Assembly (NCBI GenBank): GCA_947165725.1
Contig: CAMVBL010000021.1
Coordinates: forward strand, 1-17,150
Reading direction: 5' to 3'
Length of the DNA: 17,150 nt
Source: an uncultured Caryophanales bacterium
Lineage (GTDB): Bacteria > Bacillota_I > Bacilli_A > RFN20 > CAG-826
The position numbers and the translations under genes were made by a program. Position 1 is the stretch's first letter. Every line of letters starts with the position of its first letter. This document shows positions 1-5,673 of the stretch, one piece after another. The notes below the pieces were generated by a model. That model made no database searches. It saw only the letters and a list, made by a program, of their open reading frames with translations, and was not told where the DNA came from.

Positions 1-753
1 CTCCTCCTTAACAGTCATTAACATACTGCAAAATACAGCTTCGTATTTCGCAAAAAATTCTTTGTTTTGTGAAACATAGATAAAATAAGCGGGGCTAACA
101 ACACCTTCAAAGTCTGAGACACCCATTGAGCCTTGCCATGCCTTCATTTTGTTAATAACAAAGTACCCAGGTTTAACATACTTATATTTAGATATGTCTT
201 CAGATGTGACGTTATGGTTATCATCTCTGCTATCTTTTGGAATTACCCCATATTCTCTGTAAACAGACAAAATAGTCTGGTCTCCAGGGTTTCTGAGTTC
301 ATGTCTTCTGAGGTTATACTTAATTTTTTCAACGTTCCAATGTGATGGAATTCTTCCAATCCATGCTATTCCGCTATCTTTCAATTCGACGTTTGGATTT
401 AGCCCTTTTGTTACCGCCTCGGCGATAACCGATCTCTTATGCTCTTCCAATGTGTCGATTTGATTTTGGATATCAGCTATGGCTTCATCGATTTTAGAAC
501 ACTCTCTGTCCAAGTATTGAGCTATGTACTTTTGTTCATCGATTGGAGGCAGAATAATCTTTATGTTGTTGAAAGGAGTTAAATTAATCGTATCTCTTGT
601 TGATCCGTTGCACGCATCTTTTATCTCTTCCATAAAGCAAGCTAAAATGAGGAGGTCATTCAATATAGAAGTTGTCTCCAGCAAAGAATTGTTTTTGATC
701 AACTCGTTATAGAATCTTTCATACTCTTTAGACAAAAAAGAAATGCTGATCAT
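1..753 (-). CDS. hsdS: Type I restriction-modification specificity subunit (HsdS), short N-terminus, 3' end outside window
   Basis: HsdS subunits bind the two half-sites recognised by a type I restriction-modification complex and dock onto the HsdM methyltransferase. The frame is open from 753 to the window edge (251 residues). The central conserved region is plain at residues 68-118: a LPPIDEQ motif, then IAQYLD, a coiled-coil helix and an EAVTKGL end. The start of the second target-recognition domain follows (KDSGIAWIGRIPSHWN, residues 125-140). Only about 67 residues precede LPPIDEQ, whereas a complete first recognition domain normally needs about 150 or more. The ATG has a GAGGAG site 9 nt upstream, inside the end of the XRE gene. 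An in-frame TAA sits three codons upstream, so the protein cannot start earlier. It could be a half-size specificity protein, a recombination cassette or a deletion remnant. No hsdM or hsdR is visible. Confidence 0.85.
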   Translation of the reverse strand, partial: MISISFLSKEYERFYNELIKNNSLLETTSILNDLLILACFMEEIKDACNGSTRDTINLTPFNNIKIILPPIDEQKYIAQYLDRECSKIDEAIADIQNQIDTLEEHKRSVIAEAVTKGLNPNVELKDSGIAWIGRIPSHWNVEKIKYNLRRHELRNPGDQTILSVYREYGVIPKDSRDDNHNVTSEDISKYKYVKPGYFVINKMKAWQGSMGVSDFEGVVSPAYFIYVSQNKEFFAKYEAVFCSMLMTVKEE

Positions 754-759
754 AAGAGT

Positions 760-951
760 TTACTCCTCAAAGGTAATTGAGTTTTTTCTGCATAACTCAT
801 CAAATGCATAGAGGACCCTTTTTGTTGGCCTAGCCTTATTGTTTTCCCATCTACTAATAGTGACAAAAGAAACATTTAAAAGTTTGCCAAGGTCTGTTTG
901 GCTTAAATTCAATTTCGCCCTAACGATTATTAATTTCTTACTAAAGTCCAT
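760..951 (-). CDS. Small XRE-family helix-turn-helix DNA-binding protein
   Basis: This 63-residue protein is essentially one XRE/Cro-type helix-turn-helix. The segment LSQTDLGKLLNVSFVTISRW (residues 17-36) holds the first helix, turn and recognition helix, followed by ENNKARPTKRVLYAFDELC. From family knowledge, tiny XRE proteins with this SFxTISRWE signature often sit just upstream of methyltransferase genes of restriction-modification loci, which fits the hsdS that follows. The stop TAA is 6 nt before the hsdS ATG and in the same frame. A TAG stop directly precedes the ATG, so no upstream start is possible. I see no Shine-Dalgarno site. A 4 x 10-bp repeat lies 13 nt upstream and may be its operator. 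The function, probably controlling the restriction-modification genes, is inferred. Confidence 0.85.
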   Translation of the reverse strand: MDFSKKLIIVRAKLNLSQTDLGKLLNVSFVTISRWENNKARPTKRVLYAFDELCRKNSITFEE

Positions 952-964
952 CTAGTTTACCGTT

Positions 965-1004
965 TTTTAACAAGTTTTAACAAGTTTTAACATATTTTAA
1001 CATA
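965..1004. repeat. Four tandem 10-bp units upstream of the XRE gene
   Basis: Four head-to-tail 10-bp units: two copies of ttttaacaag (965-974, 975-984) then two of ttttaacata (985-994, 995-1004); the first eight bases are identical in all four. The 10-bp period puts each unit on the same face of the helix. The array ends 13 bp before the XRE start, so it may be an operator array for that regulator. That role is inferred from position and phasing only. Confidence 0.7.
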
Positions 1005-1043
1005 TTCATCTAACAGAATTACATCTTTTATTTATAAAGAGCG

Positions 1044-1298
1044 TTAATTCTTAATCACAAAGCCATCCAAATAATCTTCTAGCTCATCTATTGAATTGAA
1101 ATCAAACCCATACTGAGCCATTCCGTATGATAGATAAATCAATCCATTTTCATTAAATCCCCATATTCTATGGAATGGAGCAGCCGAATCAAATACTCCG
1201 TTGTCTGAAATGTTATAATCCTCACATAATTGTTGGAGTCTTTTTATTTCCCCATCATTAATTTTTAATATATAGAGTCTATCGAATCTTCTATCCAT
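1044..1298 (-). CDS. Hypothetical protein, 84 aa, accessory region
   Basis: I do not recognise this protein. It is soluble, mildly acidic, with no signal peptide or membrane segment. Visible features are a short aromatic-rich stretch GLIYLSYGMAQYGFDF (about residues 52-67) and an acidic C-terminus IDELEDYLDGF. The ATG lies 1 nt after the stop codon of the 93-aa gene upstream, so the two are almost certainly co-transcribed and translationally coupled. The only ribosome site is a weak AGAG further upstream, which fits coupling. The tight pairing could suggest a two-gene module such as a toxin-antitoxin or phage-defence pair, but nothing in the sequence proves this. Confidence 0.65.
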   Translation of the reverse strand: MDRRFDRLYILKINDGEIKRLQQLCEDYNISDNGVFDSAAPFHRIWGFNENGLIYLSYGMAQYGFDFNSIDELEDYLDGFVIKN

Positions 1299-1299
1299 A

Positions 1300-1581
1300 T
1301 TAATTAGGCAAATCTCTAATGTCTTTTAAAGGGACCATGCATCTGATTTGTTCCCTTATCATTCTCTTTGCAGTCTCGTCGCTATCAAATTCTTTGACTG
1401 GCAATACAGAAATCCAAACACCATCTAAGGCGTGCATATTTTCTGCCACTTCTTCTACCTCTCCTATGAATGTATGTTTTCCGTATTTATTAAAAGTAAC
1501 TACAACTAAATCACCAATACAGTACTTGCATATTTTTGTTCTATCTTGAGAAATCTTAATCCTTTGTTGTTTCTCGGACAT
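1300..1581 (-). CDS. Hypothetical protein, 93 aa, possible small beta-barrel
   Basis: I do not recognise this protein. The central part (about residues 17-45) alternates hydrophobic and polar residues: YCIGDLVVVTF, then KHTFIGEVEEV. This pattern resembles small SH3-like barrels that bind nucleic acid or protein, but the resemblance is only by eye. Residues 17 and 20 form a single CxxC with the first Cys in KICKYC; there is no second pair to make a zinc site. The C-terminal part is helical and charged (ETAKRMIREQIRC). It is the first gene of the pair with the 84-aa frame, and a possible ribosome site (AGGA) is 10 nt before the ATG. Confidence 0.65.
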   Translation of the reverse strand: MSEKQQRIKISQDRTKICKYCIGDLVVVTFNKYGKHTFIGEVEEVAENMHALDGVWISVLPVKEFDSDETAKRMIREQIRCMVPLKDIRDLPN

Positions 1582-1621
1582 TTTGATTGTTCCTACCTAT
1601 ATCAGCCAATAATCACTAATG

Positions 1622-1627
1622 ATTATA
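1622..1627 (-). promoter_or_regulatory. Candidate -10 box (TATAAT) for the 93-aa/84-aa gene pair
   Basis: A perfect TATAAT on the minus strand about 40 nt upstream of the 93-aa start. No convincing -35 lies 16-18 bp away. It overlaps a short inverted repeat (AATCA/TGATT, about 1610-1623) that could be a regulator site. Low confidence because AT-rich DNA produces such boxes by chance. Confidence 0.35.
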
Positions 1628-1660
1628 AACGAAGATAGATATCTTTTCCATAAAGGATAG

Positions 1661-1699
1661 TAATTTCGGTGGAACGTTGCCTAATTTCGGTGGAACGTT
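1661..1699. repeat. Two 18-bp direct repeats with 21-bp period
   Basis: The 18-mer taatttcggtggaacgtt occurs exactly at 1661-1678 and 1682-1699, separated by 3 bp, giving a 21-bp period. Direct repeats of about 20 bp near the ends are known from IS21-family insertion sequences, so this could be the end of a lost or decayed element. No transposase gene and no matching second end are seen within the window, so that origin is a guess. Confidence 0.7.
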
Positions 1700-1784
1700 C
1701 TATATGGATTTCTTGATTTTTATCAAAAAATGCCCTTTTTGGTTAAATCGTAGAATGGGCATATTACAAAAAAGTTAGATTATA

Positions 1785-1821
1785 TCTAAAGAAAAAGGAC
1801 TGACACGTTTGTATCAATCCT
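1785..1821 (-). terminator. Rho-independent terminator of the tRNA transcript
   Basis: Read on the minus strand, AGGATTGATAC (1821-1811) pairs with GTGTCAGTCCT (1806-1796) as an 11-bp stem with two G-U pairs and a 4-nt loop, followed by TTTTTC. It lies 13 nt after the CCA end of tRNA-Glu and should end the tRNA transcript. Confidence 0.8.
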
Positions 1822-1833
1822 ATGTTCCTAAGT

Positions 1834-1910
1834 TGGTGACGAATACGGGATTCGAACCCGTGAATGCATGCGTGAAAGGCATGTGAGTTAAGCCGCTTCT
1901 CCAATTCGCC
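1834..1910 (-). tRNA. tRNA-Glu (TTC)
   Basis: The 77-nt gene folds as a complete cloverleaf. The acceptor GGCGAAT pairs with ATTCGTC (one G-U), followed by discriminator A and an encoded CCA. The anticodon stem is five pairs around the loop CTTTCAC with anticodon TTC. The T arm ACGGG-TTCGAAT-CCCGT is perfect. It lies 3 nt downstream of tRNA-Asn in the same transcript. Confidence 0.95.
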
Positions 1911-1913
1911 AAG

Positions 1914-1989
1914 TGGCGCCTACCGAGGGACTCGAACCCACGACCGATCGGTTAACAGCCGATAGCTCTACCGACTGAGCTAGGTAGGC
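1914..1989 (-). tRNA. tRNA-Asn (GTT)
   Basis: Acceptor GCCTACC pairs perfectly with GGTAGGC, then discriminator G and an encoded CCA. The D arm is GCTC/GAGC and the anticodon stem ATCGG/CCGAT encloses CTGTTAA with anticodon GTT, close to known bacterial tRNA-Asn. One T-stem pair is a T-T mismatch (GTGGG against CCCTC), which is mild and does not suggest a pseudogene. It is first in the two-tRNA transcript. Confidence 0.93.
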
Positions 1990-2023
1990 AACTTGCAACT
2001 ACGCTTTTATAAGCGCGTCTAAA

Positions 2024-2052
2024 ATATTAACATGTGAATATTGCAATGACAA
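2024..2052 (-). promoter_or_regulatory. Promoter of the tRNA-Asn/tRNA-Glu operon
   Basis: On the minus strand: -35 TTGTCA (2052-2047), a 17-bp spacer, and -10 TAATAT (2029-2024) preceded by an extended TGT. Start of transcription is predicted near 2017, about 28 nt before tRNA-Asn. A CGCTT/AAGCG hairpin occupies this leader and may matter for 5' processing. Confidence 0.75.
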
Positions 2053-2057
2053 GAAAA

Positions 2058-2282
2058 TTATAATTTTTTTGATTCAATTAAATTAACGACGTCGCGAATT
2101 GTCTTTAATTCAACAATTTCATCAGTGGCAAATTCAACATTTAAAGCTTCTTCAATCTTTAACATTGTTTCCACTAAATCCAAAGAATCTAAACCTAATT
2201 CGTCTAATTTATCATCATAATTAATTGAACCAATATTAATACGGTCTTTAATTGCTTCTTTTACGATTTCGAGTGCTTCCAT
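2058..2282 (-). CDS. acpP: Acyl carrier protein
   Basis: This 74-residue acidic protein carries growing fatty-acid chains for type II fatty-acid and phospholipid synthesis. The motif LGLDSLDLVETMLKIEEAL (about residues 29-47) is the classic ACP helix II; Ser33 in DSL is the 4'-phosphopantetheine attachment site. Length and acidity match AcpP. It stands alone here between the tad operon terminator and the tRNA promoter, not in a fab cluster. A strong promoter sits so close that the mRNA would have almost no leader, and there is no Shine-Dalgarno site. Confidence 0.96.
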   Translation of the reverse strand: MEALEIVKEAIKDRINIGSINYDDKLDELGLDSLDLVETMLKIEEALNVEFATDEIVELKTIRDVVNLIESKKL

Positions 2283-2291
2283 ATCAAAACT

Positions 2292-2320
2292 ATTTTACAA
2301 GTGTAACTGCTTATTTTCAA
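2292..2320 (-). promoter_or_regulatory. Promoter of acpP
   Basis: -35 TTGAAA (2320-2315), exactly 17 bp, -10 TAAAAT (2297-2292). The expected start, about 7 nt after the -10, falls near 2285, only 2-4 nt before the ATG at 2282. This predicts a leaderless or nearly leaderless mRNA. Confidence 0.7.
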
Positions 2321-2323
2321 TAT

Positions 2324-2357
2324 CAAAAAAACGGCCTTATTCAAGCCGTTATTTTTT
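2324..2357 (-). terminator. Rho-independent terminator of the tad-like operon
   Basis: AACGGC (2350-2345) pairs with GCCGTT (2335-2330) around a 9-nt loop, followed on the minus strand by a run of seven T. It begins a few bases after the pilin stop codon. A weaker T run on the other side may make it bidirectional, but no plus-strand gene needs it. Confidence 0.85.
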
Positions 2358-2517
2358 AGAAAGTTAGCATTGCAGGTCTTGAGGTAATTGCCTTAGCCAT
2401 TTCGGTGGAAACTGAGCCCGCCATATTTGTAAAGGCTGTGGCTAAAGCGCCCGCAACAGCGCCAAAGACAATAATCACTAAGATTATGCCTAGTAGTTGT
2501 CCTTTAATCTCTGACAT
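2356..2517 (-). CDS. Flp/pilin-like small membrane protein, last gene of tad-like operon
   Basis: This 53-residue frame fits a major pilin subunit. A six-residue N-terminus MSEIKG is followed by a hydrophobic helix (QLLGIILVIIVFGAVAGALA, residues 7-26) and a short Ser/Thr-containing tail. Length and layout match Flp-type pilins of Tad systems, and the gene sits beside TadA/B/C-like genes. The K-G before the hydrophobic stretch resembles a class III prepilin peptidase site, but the Glu expected at position +5 of the mature pilin is absent (Gly). The ribosome site AAAGGAGGG, 5 nt from ATG, is the strongest in the window, as expected for the most abundant subunit. The start is 14 nt downstream of the preceding gene. 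Pilin identity is inferred from context and shape. Confidence 0.72.
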   Translation of the reverse strand: MSEIKGQLLGIILVIIVFGAVAGALATAFTNMAGSVSTEMAKAITSRPAMLTF

Positions 2518-2531
2518 AAATACCCTCCTTT

Positions 2532-2873
2532 CTAACCATAGAATCCCACGACTGTCATACGTGAAATAACGATGGTCATTTCTTGTTTATCAATAATCAT
2601 TGGTCGATACTTCGTGGATATCGAATAAATGATTTCTTCCCCGAATGTTGGTGTTAGATTAAGTGGGCAATCGAAATCTACGTAGTAGTAGGACTCAACA
2701 TAGTTAATGAATTCCTCATCAATCACACCGGAACGTGATATTAAATATGAAATATTATTGGCTTTTGAATCTAGTGAACTATAAACACTTTGGATAGAGA
2801 TGAGATCCGCACCAAAGAGAAAAAACATCGAAATAAAAATCACGGATAAAATAAGACCGACTTTATAAGACAT
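2532..2873 (-). CDS. TadE/TadF-like pseudopilin, 113 aa
   Basis: One N-terminal membrane helix (residues 5-26, KVGLILSVIFISMFFLFGAD) is followed by an extracellular domain of about 85 residues. This is the layout of TadE/TadF-type minor pseudopilins, though I see no diagnostic motif. The gene overlaps the TadC-like gene by 11 nt and ends 14 nt before the pilin gene. The outside domain has one Cys (in the segment FDCPLNL), so no internal disulfide. Its role as minor pilin or pilus anchor is inferred from its place in the operon. Confidence 0.65.
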   Translation of the reverse strand: MSYKVGLILSVIFISMFFLFGADLISIQSVYSSLDSKANNISYLISRSGVIDEEFINYVESYYYVDFDCPLNLTPTFGEEIIYSISTKYRPMIIDKQEMTIVISRMTVVGFYG

Positions 2874-3537
2874 TCATTAAATCCCCCAATACCGAAATGA
2901 TGGATATAGTGAGCACCACTGTTATGGCTCCTGCTCCTATTAAAGGAAAAGTCGACATATTACTTAAAGACTTCTCCTTTTGCTCTTTCATTTCTTTGTG
3001 TCTATTTCTAGCGATTTCATCAAAGATGACATCAAACTGGGCTAGTTGCTCACTGCTTTCACCTTGATCCACCATTTGATATATAGAAAGTAATAAACTA
3101 TGGCTTGATAGTTGTTCAAAGTTATTAGCGAAGTTCACAAATGGTTGGACTGATTTATCGCTATCTATTTCTTTTAATAAGGTTTCAATCTTGTCTTTCA
3201 TCCACGAAGAACAATAAGGAATTAATAAATTAAAAGATTGATAGACGTTGTTTTTATTTCTGATATAAACCTCAAAATATGTGATGAGTGTAATTAGCTC
3301 ATTTTCACGTGCTTTAATAAGCATCTTTTTCTTATCGTTATAACGGGTTAATAACATGTAATCCACGACCACTAGAGCAATAAGAATCATGATGGTATAA
3401 ATAATATTTTTAAGGAAATAAAGCATTAAAGCGGCGCATATTAGTAACGCTAAAGAGATTAGCACTATCTTAAATATTTCTTTTACATAAGAAAGACCGA
3501 CAAATTCAATTGTGTCTTTTAGTTTATTTTTCATCAT
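2863..3537 (-). CDS. tadC: TadC-like type II secretion F-domain membrane protein
   Basis: 224 residues, an inner-membrane platform protein on which the secretion ATPase acts. Membrane helices at about 22-40, 44-62 and 197-218 flank a cytoplasmic helical domain (63-195). Its MVDQGESSEQL segment (155-165) matches the conserved stretch of the T2SSF domain. I chose the ATG at 3537 because GGAGGG lies 8 nt upstream; the open frame runs 16 codons further but lacks a ribosome site there. It overlaps the TadB-like gene by 14 nt and the next gene by 11 nt. TadC rather than TadB is assigned by order after the ATPase and first platform gene. Confidence 0.78.
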   Translation of the reverse strand: MMKNKLKDTIEFVGLSYVKEIFKIVLISLALLICAALMLYFLKNIIYTIMILIALVVVDYMLLTRYNDKKKMLIKARENELITLITYFEVYIRNKNNVYQSFNLLIPYCSSWMKDKIETLLKEIDSDKSVQPFVNFANNFEQLSSHSLLLSIYQMVDQGESSEQLAQFDVIFDEIARNRHKEMKEQKEKSLSNMSTFPLIGAGAITVVLTISIISVLGDLMNVL

Positions 3538-4231
3538 CTTTATAGCCCTCCAATGAGACATTAGTGATACGAGTGACCATGACATAAATAGAAAGAAGAA
3601 CGAATAAGAAAAGGACCACTACTGAGACTTGGAAAAAAACAGCGTGAATGATACGGGTATAAAACTGTGATAAAGCAAATCTTAAGGAAGAAAGAATTGC
3701 TAAAGTAATACCCCAAAGAACAAAGAATTCAATGAGCTTTGAACGATGCACAGATTCACAGTGTAATAGATATTCCTCTTTAAGCCTAACTTGATTGATA
3801 AGATATTGACTCATCAAGAGGATATCGCCGCCTTGTTCTCTCCAAACTTTGATGGTATCGAGAAATAAGTGATATAAATCAAATTTAAAGTACTTACATA
3901 AGTAAGATAGTTTTTCTTCCTCGTCTAAATCTTTAATAGAATCTATTACTTCTTTCACCTCTTTATCAGCGGTTCCATAGCTGCTTTCCCTCGCAGCGCT
4001 TAATGAACCTTTAATGCTTAAAGAGATAAGATAGGAATTAATAAACTGATAACACTGATGGTAACGACGGGTTTTCTTTTGGTACTTGTCTAATTGCCTT
4101 TTAATAAGGAAAACAAAAAATAGGAAGGTAATTAATAATATTAATAAGGTTGAGAAGATGTTTTCGCTTGCAATGAATATTAAACCGGCAAAGGCTAATG
4201 AAACAAGAACACCAATTAATAAAAAGTTCAT
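3524..4231 (-). CDS. tadB: TadB-like type II secretion F-domain membrane protein
   Basis: 235 residues with helices at about 4-21, 26-43, 168-186 and 198-220. The cytoplasmic loop carries VWREQGGDILLMSQYL (129-144), the characteristic Glu-x-Gly-Gly region of T2SSF domains. In Tad systems TadB and TadC form the membrane platform for pilus extension. The start codon overlaps the stop of the ATPase gene as ATGA, with GGAGG 8 nt upstream, so the two are coupled. It is shorter than many TadB proteins (about 300 aa), in line with the small size of every gene in this operon. Confidence 0.8.
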   Translation of the reverse strand: MNFLLIGVLVSLAFAGLIFIASENIFSTLLILLITFLFFVFLIKRQLDKYQKKTRRYHQCYQFINSYLISLSIKGSLSAARESSYGTADKEVKEVIDSIKDLDEEEKLSYLCKYFKFDLYHLFLDTIKVWREQGGDILLMSQYLINQVRLKEEYLLHCESVHRSKLIEFFVLWGITLAILSSLRFALSQFYTRIIHAVFFQVSVVVLFLFVLLSIYVMVTRITNVSLEGYKDDEK

Positions 4232-5286
4232 TTATTTCCTCCTATAAAAGTTCTTTTGAATAGATCACTACCGATAGATATGTTGAGCAAATTTAAAGCG
4301 GGTTTTGGTAATGGTCTATACTTTTTATTCTTCCCGTCGTTACCATATATTTCTTCCATCTCTTTACCATTAAGGTAAGCAATGGATGAAATGTATCTTA
4401 AGGGTTCACCGTTATGGTGGTATCTCCTTTCTAAATAAATGTAAAAGCGCATATGGTAGGCGATATCTTGATAAACGTCATCAAAATCCATCTTTTGTTC
4501 GTTCATCATCACCATTCTCACCATACGATATGGCATGCTGTTAATGTCGAAAGCGTGGCAGGTGGTGATAATTGGATGGCCTGTTAGCGATGAATTTAGA
4601 ACGTCTAGCATTTCTTTACCGCGAGATTCGGCTACAATAAGCCAATCGGGATTACTTCTGAGTGCGGTTTTTACTAGACTTTGGATGGATGCATTTTCTC
4701 GGTTATCATCCACCTGCCAGATATTGAGGTCGAGGTTCTTCTCGATTTCAAGTTGATCTAATTCCAGGATGTTGTCTACGACAATCGCCCTGGTGTTATC
4801 TTTCATGCGACTGATGAGATATTTTTGTAATTCGGTTTTACCACTTCCGGTTAAACCTCCGATAACTATCGAAACATTAGAATCGATTAAAACATCTAAT
4901 AAGTCGCATATTTCCTTTGGAAAGTACTTCTCATTCTCTTTGATTCTGAGCTTTTTAGAAGCAATACGAAGAGAAAAACATATGCATTCGTTATTTTGCT
5001 TACGGCACACTGTTTGATGAAGCGCGGTTAAACGGTATCTTCCAAAAGAAACATCTAGTTCTGGTTCTTGATAAGAGAACTGCTTTTCTGAAAGATTAGA
5101 AATTTGCCTAATGAAATCTTTCACTAGTTGAGGTTCCACAAGTGTGTCTCTTTTTTGCCTTCCTAGATTGTTATCTAGATAGAAAATGCTTTCTCCGTTA
5201 TAAGAGATATCAGTGACACTTTCTTTTTCTAATAAATCGGAGAGAAAAGAATTTTCGATAAATGTGATTAACTTATTAACGTCCAT
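4228..5286 (-). CDS. tadA: TadA/CpaF-type secretion ATPase
   Basis: This hexameric cytoplasmic ATPase drives pilin assembly through the TadB/TadC platform. Visible motifs: Walker A GGLTGSGKT (143-151), an Asp-box VVDNILELD (169-177), NPDWLIVAESRGKE (212-225) as the Walker B region and the arginine-containing segment, and a His box TGHPIITTCHA (235-245). The N-terminal part DISYNGESIFYL (26-37) matches the family's first subdomain. At 352 residues it is at the short end for CpaF proteins and lacks a long N-terminal extension. The usual GEVRG is AESRG here. The start follows the previous stop with no gap; AGGAG lies 7 nt upstream. Its TGA stop inside the ATGA overlap shows TGA is not read as Trp. 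Confidence 0.92.
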   Translation of the reverse strand: MDVNKLITFIENSFLSDLLEKESVTDISYNGESIFYLDNNLGRQKRDTLVEPQLVKDFIRQISNLSEKQFSYQEPELDVSFGRYRLTALHQTVCRKQNNECICFSLRIASKKLRIKENEKYFPKEICDLLDVLIDSNVSIVIGGLTGSGKTELQKYLISRMKDNTRAIVVDNILELDQLEIEKNLDLNIWQVDDNRENASIQSLVKTALRSNPDWLIVAESRGKEMLDVLNSSLTGHPIITTCHAFDINSMPYRMVRMVMMNEQKMDFDDVYQDIAYHMRFYIYLERRYHHNGEPLRYISSIAYLNGKEMEEIYGNDGKNKKYRPLPKPALNLLNISIGSDLFKRTFIGGNK

Positions 5287-5673
5287 TTAGTTACTCCTGA
5301 TTTCATAAAACATCGTTTTTTGATATTGATACATAAAGATAAATGAAGCAGAAACAGTGACCTCCACTGCTTTAGCGTTTTCATCAATACAAACTGAATG
5401 ATCACTAGGATTGTAATAATAAAATCCCACTTCATAATCTTCTGTATAATGTGGTAAAGAAAAATCAAAATAAGAGGTTAAGTTTCTTTCTAATGTTTCC
5501 TTATTGAATATTGGGCCATTTTCTTCACTTATATCCATCAGTTCAATAGCGGTTTCAAATAAAGAAATAGGTGCATTCATCACTAATCGATTTAGGCCGT
5601 TAACTTGATAAGACATCATAAAGAAATTGAAAGAAAGAACGACCACCATAAAGGAGATAATCATATTAATCAT
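5287..5673 (-). CDS. TadE-like pseudopilin / pilus assembly membrane protein, 128 aa
   Basis: One N-terminal membrane helix (about residues 2-24) begins almost at the start codon, followed by an outside domain of about 100 residues rich in Asp/Glu and aromatic residues. This is the TadE-like shape. The only two outside motifs that stand out are YEVGFYYYNP and a conserved-looking VEVTVSASF beta strand near the C-terminus, which is typical of TadE/TadG proteins. I chose the start at 5673, where GGAGG lies 8 nt upstream; a frame 5 codons longer lacks one. It overlaps the gene before it by 8 nt and touches the ATPase gene. Confidence 0.62.
   Translation of the reverse strand: MINMIISFMVVVLSFNFFMMSYQVNGLNRLVMNAPISLFETAIELMDISEENGPIFNKETLERNLTSYFDFSLPHYTEDYEVGFYYYNPSDHSVCIDENAKAVEVTVSASFIFMYQYQKTMFYEIRSN

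Noticed and set aside
133..712. Plus-strand open frames of 60-70 codons at 133-345 and 524-712
   Set aside because: They lie opposite the hsdS frame, which has clear family motifs; they have no ribosome sites and no sensible protein features.
965..1004. Short repeats as a CRISPR array
   Set aside because: Units are 10 bp and directly adjacent with no spacers; no cas genes.
1747..1761. Possible hairpin atgccc...gggcat around 1730-1761 as a terminator
   Set aside because: Only 6 bp with a loop of about 22 nt and no proper T run; a better terminator lies at 1785-1821.
1834..1910. tRNA-Glu as an attachment site of an integrated island
   Set aside because: No integrase and no second copy of the tRNA 3' end found in the window; the neighbouring accessory region keeps this possible but unsupported.
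2399..2410. atttcggtggaa in the pilin gene as a third copy of the 1661-1699 repeat
   Set aside because: Only 12 bases match and they are ordinary codons of the pilin frame; likely chance.
5268..5468. 66-codon minus-strand frame across the TadE-like/ATPase junction
   Set aside because: Out of frame with two well-supported genes, without a ribosome site.
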